Assembly: GCF_001701025.1 (NCBI RefSeq)
Contig: NZ_CP016793.1
Span: 1,798,001 to 1,862,000, forward strand
Reading direction: 5' to 3'
Source of the DNA: Lentzea guizhouensis
GTDB lineage: Bacteria; Actinomycetota; Actinomycetes; Mycobacteriales; Pseudonocardiaceae
Length of the DNA: 64,000 nt
Shown in pieces: positions 36,761 through 43,482 of this stretch. The notes below the pieces were generated by a model. That model did not search any database. It saw only the letters and a program-made list of their open reading frames with translations, and was not told the DNA's origin. A program made the translations under genes and the position numbers. The stretch's first letter is position 1; each line of letters begins with the position of its first letter.

Positions 36761-37656
36761 GTGGCCGACGAGCACTGGCACAACAAGGCCGAGAACTCCG
36801 GCCAGACCGTTCAGGCCCGTGACGTCCACGGCGGCATCACGTTCTTCATCAACAAGAACGCGGTCAAGCTCGTGAGCCTCGGCGGGGTGCTCGTCCTGGC
36901 CGGCGGGGCGGCGCTCTGGCTCACCCAGCGGCCGCACGACCCGGCCGCACCGCAGGCGGCGCCGTCCAGCACGGTGTCGTCGGCGCCACCGGCCGCGATC
37001 CGGCTCGCCGGGAAGGTGATGATGGACGAGTCGGCCTTCGACAAGGTCGTCCCGTCCGGCGATCTGGAGCACGAGGACGTCGTCGTGAACTTCAGCGAGC
37101 GGACCCCGGCGACCCGGCCGTCGCAGGCCGAGTGGTTCGCAGCGCACGGCGCGGTCGGCGTGAACCAGGCCCGCTGGAGCTTCAGCCTGGACGGGATGCT
37201 GGACCACACCGTTCAGCTCGCCGACGTGCGGCCGGTCGAACTGGAGTGCGGCGAGCCCCTGGGCGGCACCTGCTTCAGCGACCCCGGCGCGGCAGAGGAC
37301 CCTGAGCACCTCGTCATCGACCTCGACCAGCCGAAGCCCCGGTTCCTCCTCAGCTCACCGGAGCGGGACCAGCCGCCGCAGCCGTTGTTCGAGCGGAAGG
37401 TCGACCTGAAGAAGAACGAATCCACGCCGTTCCTGCTGATCGCCAACGCCACCAAGCAGCACTGCAAGTTCAGCTGCAGCTCTTCCACACCGCCGACGGG
37501 CAGCAGCGGGAGCACGTCCTGGACCTCGACGGCAAGCCCTTCGAGGTGACCGGCAAGGCGAGCCCGGAGAAGTACGACGCCGCGTACCTGTCCGGGCTCG
37601 CCCAGTGCAGGGTCTCCTACAAGGTGCCGTACTCGCACATCGGCGAACCCTGCTAG
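36761..37656 (+). pseudogene. Membrane-anchored protein with a VQARDVHGG motif, frame broken at ~37470
   Basis: About 298 residues if repaired. The N-terminus (ADEHWHNKAENSGQTVQARD, then VHGGI) carries the short motif that recurs in many uncharacterised actinobacterial regulatory and conflict-system proteins. One membrane helix (LVSLGGVLVLAGGAALWL) and an extracytoplasmic domain with two Cys pairs follow. The frame breaks at TTCAG (37469-37473). Adding one C (TTCCAG) gives CKFQLQLFHTADGQQ and a C-terminus ending SHIGEPC. GTG start after AGCAGGGGG. The function is unknown. Confidence 0.65.
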
Positions 37657-37765
37657 TGCGGTGACCACAATCTTCACCGTGTTTCCCGACGCTCAGCAGG
37701 GCACCTCGTGGGACCGGCCCCACGCCCCCATACGTCCAGTGGTTTCTACCGATTTAGTGACCTAC
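37653..37765 (+). other. attL: left junction of the integrative element
   Basis: The outer part (37653-37728) is one arm of a host palindrome beginning CTAGTGCGGTGACCAC, whose exact complement is at 47874-47889. The centre CGTGGGACCGGCCCCACG (37713-37730) matches the right junction in 17 of 18 bases. The inner part (to 37765, ending CGATTTAGTGACCTAC) is the complement-like partner of the arm at 47783-47800. This is the expected structure of a hybrid attL site for a large serine integrase. Confidence 0.75.
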
Positions 37766-37805
37766 TTGTGACCTGGGAAGACACCGTTTGTGCCGCTACC
37801 GGCGG

Positions 37806-37987
37806 CCCTACTGTGTCGGGCTGCTGCCCCTACCGGGTAGGGCCGTAGGGCCAGTGAGGTAGCGGCCTCAAACGCGGTGTGACCTGCGACGTAGGGCGGT
37901 AGGGGCTCTTTGTTCGTGACTCGGTCGATCCGGGTACTTCAAGCATGGAGAGGTGCGGCGGGCTATGCCGTGCTGGTGAGGCCCTAC
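37806..37987. repeat. Cluster of GTAGGG/CCCTAC hexamers at the element's left end
   Basis: Seven copies in about 180 bp: CCCTAC at 37806, 37828 and 37982; GTAGGG at 37837, 37845, 37891 and 37899. Two copies form a palindrome (CCCCTACCGGGTAGGGC). Together with the att arm they fill the 422-bp gap between the flanking gene and the HTH gene. Candidate roles are iterons, transfer-clt-like sites or regulator boxes. Confidence 0.6.
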
Positions 37988-38078
37988 CGTCTGCAACTTG
38001 CACTCGCGGAAATCGCCGTGAACAGGGAGTACTCTGGAGATCCGTCATTGGTGAAGCGTGTGAGGTGAGCGCCCTGTC

Positions 38079-39542
38079 ATGAGTCCGACCCGTGGACGTG
38101 GTGCCTCGACTTCACGCGAACGCCGATGCGGTCGATGCGATACGCCGTTGGCCGCAGACAACACGACGCGGATGTGCGGCCGCTGCCTGCGAGAATTTGG
38201 CGGACTCGATAAACCACCGGCAGGATTGACAAAAGAGTTCTTTTCCACGCCTGAGATGTGCGCAGCTCTTGATGCGAATCATATGGGTAAAGTGTTCAAG
38301 GCTTACAGGCAACATGAACGCTTTGTGAAGCTTCTCGGGCGACCACTCAGTCAAGAGGAATTCGGCCGCTGGCTCGGATTGAGCCAAACGGCAGTCAGTA
38401 GGATCGAAGGCGCAAAACCCGAGGAAAATCTCGGAGCGCTCCGCAAATATGCGGCTGCTCTACATATACCGAACGATCTTCTATGGTTCGATTTTCCGGG
38501 GGAGAATCGCGCTAGTCGGGCTTTTCAGGATGCGGCATGCAGCGGCAAATCAGCTGATTCGTTCGAATGGGAGAGTCCGGCAGCGATCGCAGAGAGAGCT
38601 ACGGCCTTTGCGGCCAGTTCCAGTGACTCAGTCATTGAACTAACGCGCATTGCGGTCACTGACGTGATGTCACGATACGAAGCTGAGGGGCCGAGTAAGC
38701 TCGTAGCAGAAGCGTTGAAGATCCGTAAGACGACTCAGGAAGTTCTCGATGGCTGGATCCATCCGGCTAAGCGTGACGAGATTGTTCGTCTTGCAGCACA
38801 GTCAGCGGCGCTCCTCGGTTACATGGCTGTCAACGCAGGAAAGTTCAATGTAGCTAAAGCCTATTGCGCAGAAGGCGAGATGATGGCCTCTGTTGCAAAC
38901 GATGTGGACCTGATGATGTGGGTTCGTGGCACGCAGTCGTTCTGCGCTTATTATGAGAAGGACTACGTAAAGGCTGCTGAGATCGCACGGTCTGGAATCG
39001 CGCTCGATCCCACTTCGCCGCAAGCTATTCGTCTTCGCTCAAACGGTGAAGCGAGGGCGTTGGGAATGCTTGGACAACGCGATGAGGCAGCATCTGCTAT
39101 CAGTGATGGCGCGCGACTGCTGGACGCGATAGCGGATGACAGCGAGATTCTCGACTCGTGCATTTCGTTCAGTCCGTACGGATATGCGCGATTCGCAGCC
39201 AACGCAGCTACGGCATGGGTTCCCCTCGGAAACCTTGACCGGGTTGTTCAATACATCGGCGAGATTGACACAGCGGTGGAAGAAGCCGATTCAAACTGGA
39301 GCCGAGTTTTGACCCGGCTTGATATCGCAACAGCTGCTTTGATCCGGAATCCCCCTGATCTCGAACAGGCGGCATCGTTCGGAATCACAGCGCTTCGGAA
39401 GTGTGGGAAGAACCCCATTCAATCCATCCGACAGCGTGCCGCTACGCTTCGGGACATTGCGTCACAATGGATCGTCGTTCCGGTAATACGTGAATTTATT
39501 GAGCTGCACAATGCATGGAGCAAATCCAACGCAGCTCAGTAG
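38079..39542 (+). CDS. Zinc-ribbon, XRE-type HTH and TPR regulator
   Basis: 487-aa protein. A zinc ribbon (CGRC ... CGRC, Cys 17/20/33/36) is followed by an XRE helix-turn-helix (LSQEEFGRWLGLSQTAVSRI, about 89-108) and a long all-helical TPR-like region typical of peptide- or protein-sensing regulators. It is the first gene of the element and probably its master regulator, possibly acting at the GTAGGG repeats upstream. GAGGTGA lies 11 nt before the ATG. The codons are less G+C-biased than in host genes. Confidence 0.82.
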   Translation: MSPTRGRGASTSRERRCGRCDTPLAADNTTRMCGRCLREFGGLDKPPAGLTKEFFSTPEMCAALDANHMGKVFKAYRQHERFVKLLGRPLSQEEFGRWLGLSQTAVSRIEGAKPEENLGALRKYAAALHIPNDLLWFDFPGENRASRAFQDAACSGKSADSFEWESPAAIAERATAFAASSSDSVIELTRIAVTDVMSRYEAEGPSKLVAEALKIRKTTQEVLDGWIHPAKRDEIVRLAAQSAALLGYMAVNAGKFNVAKAYCAEGEMMASVANDVDLMMWVRGTQSFCAYYEKDYVKAAEIARSGIALDPTSPQAIRLRSNGEARALGMLGQRDEAASAISDGARLLDAIADDSEILDSCISFSPYGYARFAANAATAWVPLGNLDRVVQYIGEIDTAVEEADSNWSRVLTRLDIATAALIRNPPDLEQAASFGITALRKCGKNPIQSIRQRAATLRDIASQWIVVPVIREFIELHNAWSKSNAAQ

Positions 39543-39576
39543 AGGCGACGCTAGCCCGAAAAGAGGACAGCAAAAG

Positions 39577-40275
39577 TTGAGCGCCAGGACTAGCTACTTG
39601 GCTTTTCCTCCGGAACGCGCCGATCGAATCGACGACATGAGTTCAGTGTTGAGCAATGACCGCGAATCTTTCGACGAACTAGATCGATTGGAAAGTCATT
39701 GGGAAAGGCCTTTCAAGCGGTCGTTCTACTGGATGCTCACCTTCTCGCACGATCACTCTGTCGCCGAACTTGTGCGCTCTTGTCAGCAGGAGTTAAACCT
39801 TCCCTTCCTGGATCCTATTGAATCGGACGACTTGCATCTGACGATGCGTCGCGCGAGTTACGGCATATATACAGATGAAGGTGATGCCCTCCAAAACGCC
39901 GACGGCATACGTACACAACTCTCGGCAATCAATCAGTTTCGGTTGGGTCTCTTCCCCATGGCAGGGTCTCCCCGCGCTGTCCGAATGAGCGTTTTTCCCT
40001 GGGAGCCGCTCATTAAGATTTTCGACATTATTACGGATGGAGACGATCAGCAGACAACCGTCACAAGCAAGCTCTTTCGACCGCACGTAGGCGTTGGATA
40101 CGTGAATCAATCGGTATCAGCTCGCCCAGTGATCGAACGAGTGATCAAGTTGCGGCGAATTGAACCGCATTGGACTACAGTGAAATCGGTTGATCTTGTC
40201 GATTTGAGGCGTGAGGGAAGTTCTTACAAGTGGGACACGGTGCTTTCTTGCGATCTCGGTTCCCGCACGATTTAG
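39577..40275 (+). CDS. 2H-phosphoesterase / 2'-5' RNA ligase-like protein
   Basis: 232-aa protein with two His motifs in the expected order and spacing: DDLHLTM (about residue 86) and FRPHVGVGYVN (about 169). These match the HxT/S-type pair of the 2H phosphoesterase (LigT) superfamily, which hydrolyses cyclic phosphodiesters in RNA or nucleotides. The second motif has Gly in place of Thr/Ser, so catalysis is uncertain. The start is ambiguous: a TTG here follows AGAGGAC, and an ATG at 39637 is the alternative. It lies 34 bp after the HTH/TPR gene and is probably co-expressed. Confidence 0.65.
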   Translation: MSARTSYLAFPPERADRIDDMSSVLSNDRESFDELDRLESHWERPFKRSFYWMLTFSHDHSVAELVRSCQQELNLPFLDPIESDDLHLTMRRASYGIYTDEGDALQNADGIRTQLSAINQFRLGLFPMAGSPRAVRMSVFPWEPLIKIFDIITDGDDQQTTVTSKLFRPHVGVGYVNQSVSARPVIERVIKLRRIEPHWTTVKSVDLVDLRREGSSYKWDTVLSCDLGSRTI

Positions 40276-40291
40276 GTCTGTAATCGGTTAG

Positions 40292-40480
40292 CTATGCAGG
40301 TCTGAGATTTGTTTTTCGCCCGCAGTCTTCACATTGGTCTTCCGCCCATTTCATGGTTCCAATCCAGTTGGTCGAGTAGCTTACCTTGTCATTGTGCGGA
40401 GGGCATTTGGGTGGCGGGATGAACCCGGTTGCCCGCATGTCCCGGTTTGCGTCTTTCCTTGCTTGATTAGCGTTACCCAC
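40292..40480 (-). CDS. Small Cys-pair protein, last gene of the element's minus-strand operon
   Basis: 62-aa protein. Its C-terminal half has a lone Cys (KCPPH) and a CEDCG pair, compatible with a small zinc-binding knuckle, and Trp residues in NWIGTMKWAED. GTG start; an ATG 14 codons in is possible. No family recognised. It ends 17 bp from the 2H-phosphoesterase stop, convergent with it. Confidence 0.45.
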   Translation of the reverse strand: MGNANQARKDANRDMRATGFIPPPKCPPHNDKVSYSTNWIGTMKWAEDQCEDCGRKTNLRPA

Positions 40481-40514
40481 CAGATCAGAGCTAGGTTTCC
40501 CCTAAGGGCAATTG

Positions 40515-40892
40515 TTAATGATTTGCGCTACCGTGTCCGAAGAGATGCCCTATGAAGCACATATACTTTTTGACTATTTCACGTCCTTCGTGACTTCTTT
40601 GCATACGTTCCAGCATTTCTATTGAAATGTGCTGCGTGAGCCATAGAAAACAGTGCGCCAGACCGGCATTGGTGAGTTGGTACCGGGGTCGGGTCGGCAG
40701 GTGGTTCTCGGCTTCCACAACAAGCCGGAATTCATAAAGTCTCTGAAGGGCGTTGCTGGCCATTTTTGGGTTGCATCCGGTCTGGCTATGGATTTCTTTT
40801 GGACTCCATGAGCGATCGGGTTCACTGAGGAGAAGCATGATGATCGTGAAGCGGGAGAGTGTCGGGCGTCCTTCGGGTGGAGCGGCGGGCAT
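40515..40892 (-). CDS. Winged-helix (PadR/MarR-like) regulator
   Basis: 125-aa protein with a winged-helix DNA-binding domain: the recognition region SWSPKEIHSQTGCNPKMASN is followed by the wing (FRLVVEAENHLPTRPRYQLT). A short helical C-terminus could dimerise. The ATG follows GAGGAAA at proper spacing. It may autoregulate the minus-strand operon of the element. Confidence 0.65.
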   Translation of the reverse strand: MPAAPPEGRPTLSRFTIIMLLLSEPDRSWSPKEIHSQTGCNPKMASNALQRLYEFRLVVEAENHLPTRPRYQLTNAGLAHCFLWLTQHISIEMLERMQRSHEGREIVKKYMCFIGHLFGHGSANH

Positions 40893-40923
40893 GCTGATAG
40901 TTTCCTCGTTTGCTGGAGAATAC

Positions 40924-41130
40924 TTAGCGGCTTTCGATAGCGTTGTTGCAGACACCGCGAATCGGGCACAGCTTGCACAACGTGGGCGGTCGCTCAATGG
41001 TCGGTGACAAGCCGGGCACAGTTGACAATTTCCTGCGTTTGTTTTTCAGTATCTTTGCGAATCGGCGGGCGATGAGCAGTCCTGCGGTCAGCAGGATGAA
41101 GGAGATGTAGTCGATCAGGTCCGGTCTCAT
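40924..41130 (-). CDS. Small membrane protein with a C-terminal Cys cluster
   Basis: 68-aa protein with one membrane helix (YISFILLTAGLLIARRF), a basic stretch, then CKLCPIRGVC near the C-terminus. The C-x2-C-x4-C pattern suggests metal or Fe-S binding close to the membrane. CAGGAG lies before the ATG, which overlaps the preceding stop (ATGA). Family unknown. Confidence 0.6.
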   Translation of the reverse strand: MRPDLIDYISFILLTAGLLIARRFAKILKNKRRKLSTVPGLSPTIERPPTLCKLCPIRGVCNNAIESR

Positions 41131-41549
41131 TGCATACTCCTGCTGACGCGGTCGATCTTGCTGAAGAACGGGCGCAGTTTTGCGCCGCCGTTGATGTGCC
41201 CGCATTTCCTCTGTATCAAGTCGTAATCGCGTGCCACTAGTCGACCTGTGAGAAGACCGTGACGCAGCAGAGTGGCGCAGAGAGCCAGATTCCGCACGGT
41301 GCTCGGGTATGTGTCGCGAATGTGGAGGTACAGCGTGGCTGCCTCGTTGCCTTTGCCGGTGCGGACCATTTTCATGTACTGGGCAGTGTCATTGGATGCG
41401 GCGTTGAAAGCGGTGGCGTTCAGGCGGTTGGTGCTCAGGATTTCTTCCACGACAAAGCCGAGGCGTTCGCGGGAGTCGTAGGAGACGATCCAGCGCCACA
41501 GTGCTCTGAGAGGCGTTCTGGCGGTGCGTGATCTGGTGCGGTGTTTCAT
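41127..41549 (-). CDS. Hypothetical basic protein of the element operon
   Basis: 140-aa basic, mostly helical protein that I do not recognise. The Arg-rich N-terminus (MKHRTRSRTARTPLRAL) suggests nucleic-acid contact. It starts 15 bp after the preceding stop and overlaps the following gene (ATGA), so it is clearly part of the same transcript. Confidence 0.6.
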   Translation of the reverse strand: MKHRTRSRTARTPLRALWRWIVSYDSRERLGFVVEEILSTNRLNATAFNAASNDTAQYMKMVRTGKGNEAATLYLHIRDTYPSTVRNLALCATLLRHGLLTGRLVARDYDLIQRKCGHINGGAKLRPFFSKIDRVSRSMQ

Positions 41550-41564
41550 GCTTTGTCACCGCTC

Positions 41565-41897
41565 TCAGAAGTCGCTGATGTCTGCGATTGCGGTGGTCGG
41601 CCATTGCTTGACGGTGTCCACGATGGACCGTATGTCGCCGACGATCTTCTGTGTCTCGACGCCTTTTGAGGTGCGGCTCGCCGCCGTTTGTCCGTCTTCG
41701 TGGCCGTAGACGTGGATCACGTCGATATAGTGAAGTGAGCCTCGGATGTACAGCATCATTTCCGGGCCGTCGCCGTCTGTTCCTCCGAGTGCGCCGGGGA
41801 CGAATCCCATTAGAACGAGTTCACGGACAGCGCTGAGAGCTTCTTTGGCGTTTGCGGGGTGGTCTGCGTGGTGGTTGGTCATGTCGTCGGTGCTCAT
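41565..41897 (-). CDS. Hypothetical acidic protein of the element operon
   Basis: 110-aa acidic protein with a His-rich N-terminus (MTNHHADHP) and an alpha/beta pattern (EMMLYIRGSLHYIDVIHVYG). No family recognised. The ATG overlaps the upstream stop (ATATGA), which fixes the start and indicates coupling. Confidence 0.6.
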   Translation of the reverse strand: MSTDDMTNHHADHPANAKEALSAVRELVLMGFVPGALGGTDGDGPEMMLYIRGSLHYIDVIHVYGHEDGQTAASRTSKGVETQKIVGDIRSIVDTVKQWPTTAIADISDF

Positions 41898-42184
41898 ATC
41901 GCGTCGCCGTCTTCGTGAATGAGGTTCTGTGGGAATGGGGAGGCGGTGTTGGCTTGCGTGGGCCATCTGCTGCGTGCCAATCGTTCGCAGAGGCTTAGCG
42001 CGAGTAGTAGATCCGTCATGGCGTTGATGGAGACGTTGCATTTGATGAGCTGCGTTGTGCCGACGTCCTGCAGTCGTATGGTGACGAAGTTGGGTCCGAC
42101 ACAGGTCACGTGAAGCGTGCGGCGATTGCCGTTCTCGTCTATCGCCGGAATTTCGAAGGCGGGAGTGTCGTCAGTATTGGTCAT
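41894..42184 (-). CDS. Hypothetical protein of the element operon
   Basis: 96-aa protein, beta-rich in the first half (RRTLHVTCVGPNFVTIRLQD) and helical in the second. No family recognised. Its start lies inside the 3' end of the Imm1-like gene (14-bp overlap) and its stop overlaps the next ATG. Confidence 0.6.
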   Translation of the reverse strand: MTNTDDTPAFEIPAIDENGNRRTLHVTCVGPNFVTIRLQDVGTTQLIKCNVSINAMTDLLLALSLCERLARSRWPTQANTASPFPQNLIHEDGDAI

Positions 42185-42611
42185 AGGGCACCCATTCGAT
42201 ACAGGTGGGGCGTGTGCGGGTGTTCAGCCACTCCATCAACGCGGCTCGTGCGCGAGGAATGGGAATCAACGCGCTGCGCGGAAATACTGCCCCGGTTTCG
42301 CCGTTGAAGACCAACGCGACAAAGGGACTGTTGTCGTCGGGGTTGTGGGAGTTAGCTATGGATAACGCGGGGTCGTCGTGGTCGATGTAGCTCAGCGCGG
42401 CAATATTGTTTCTCGGTGATGCGCTGACTCTGAGTTGGTGATTGGGGTACGGCCCTGACCGTTCGCTGTAGAACTCGACATCTCCGACTGAGAGAAGTGT
42501 TTCCCAGTCGGTGTGCTCGGTATGCAAGACCTGTTCTATCAGTTGGGTGCATTCGATGATCCCGCGTGCCACGCGGCCTATCTGCGTGGTGAGGATTGCC
42601 GTCACAATCAT
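42171..42611 (-). CDS. Imm1-family-like immunity protein
   Basis: 146-aa protein resembling the actinobacterial Imm1 immunity family. It has a compact alpha/beta fold with PNHQLRVSASP and the characteristic C-terminal Trp-containing end (MEWLNTRTRP, then TCIEW). Imm1 proteins neutralise nuclease or deaminase-type polymorphic toxins. No toxin gene is adjacent, so it may act as an orphan protecting the element's host. It is first in the minus-strand operon. A GTG two codons upstream (42617) is an alternative start. Confidence 0.6.
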   Translation of the reverse strand: MIVTAILTTQIGRVARGIIECTQLIEQVLHTEHTDWETLLSVGDVEFYSERSGPYPNHQLRVSASPRNNIAALSYIDHDDPALSIANSHNPDDNSPFVALVFNGETGAVFPRSALIPIPRARAALMEWLNTRTRPTCIEWVPYDQY

Positions 42612-42617
42612 CGACAC

Positions 42618-43134
42618 CGGTCACAATCTCATCGGGCCTCGGTGTGTTTGTGTGGTCACGTGTGTGACCAACCAGGCCGATTAGCTCACCGGTGGTGTGC
42701 GGGGTCTATGACAGTTCGCGGGTACCGTTACCCCGATCCTGCATATCCGCTGTTCGCAGGGGTTCTCAGCGCCTGGGCATGGTGCTGATGCTCACTCGTC
42801 AGGGCGAACGAGCATCCCGAGAGCAGCCCGTCACTAATGCGCGCCCCGTACCGGGTTGCAGCCGACTGCCTGTTTCCGCAGCTCAGATGGGGTGTCTCTG
42901 CGGAAGGGGAGATCAACATACAGATCCGGCATATCCGCGTTGATTTACCTGCCTTTTGTATGTCGATCATCGCGTGCGATCGCCTGACCTGCGGGTATTC
43001 CAAAACGCGCATAGCGTATGCAGAATCTGACATAGAGGTTTCTTTTGGTGGGCGGCTTACTTGAGTCATCGCCCCGCACCTGGCGGGGTGTGGCTCTCAC
43101 AAGAGAGTCCCTTCCAAGAGATTGGGTTTACCTC
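42618..43134. other. Divergent regulatory region of the element with a 16-bp direct repeat
   Basis: About 520 bp without a convincing gene separates the minus-strand operon from the transfer genes. A 16-bp repeat (GATCCTGCATATCCGC at 42735-42750; GATCCGGCATATCCGC at 42923-42938) differs at one base. ORFs in this interval lack ribosome-binding sites and protein-like composition. The region probably holds promoters for both directions. Confidence 0.5.
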
Positions 43135-43482
43135 ATGTTCGAAACTCCAGAACAGATGCAGAACCGTTTGTTCCACCTGGCGTGGCTGGGTGAGGAACTC
43201 CCGACGATCGCGGCACAGCGTGACGGCGGGTGGATTTACCGGCAGATCGCCAGGGAAGCGGCGGCCGTGCTGGCCGTGGCTACGCAGTACGTCAGTGAGA
43301 ACGAATTGGCGCGGGTGTTCATGGATGCTCGTGGGACGTTGTCGGCCGAGTCGCCCGAGGAACAGTCTGTGGACGCGGTGCGGGCGGCGTGGCTGGACAC
43401 CGACGCGGTGACCAGCTCCCCGAGCTCGGTTCCCGAGCAGCGAACACGGGCACACGCGATGCGCGTGGACGGTCGCCGATGA
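43135..43482 (+). CDS. Hypothetical protein upstream of the TraB-like gene
   Basis: 115-aa acidic, helical protein (METPEQ-type start: MFETPEQMQNRLF) with no recognised domain. Its TGA overlaps the ATG of the translocase gene (ATGA), so the two are translationally coupled and it may be a transfer accessory. AAGAGA lies upstream; in-frame starts further upstream exist. Confidence 0.6.
   Translation: MFETPEQMQNRLFHLAWLGEELPTIAAQRDGGWIYRQIAREAAAVLAVATQYVSENELARVFMDARGTLSAESPEEQSVDAVRAAWLDTDAVTSSPSSVPEQRTRAHAMRVDGRR

Noticed and set aside
37653..37765. tRNA gene at the integration site
   Set aside because: No cloverleaf or CCA-end-like sequence; the target is an intergenic palindrome.
42728..43069. 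113-codon minus-strand ORF in the element's divergent region
   Set aside because: No ribosome-binding site, mixed low-information sequence, and it overlaps both copies of the direct repeat; treated as regulatory DNA.
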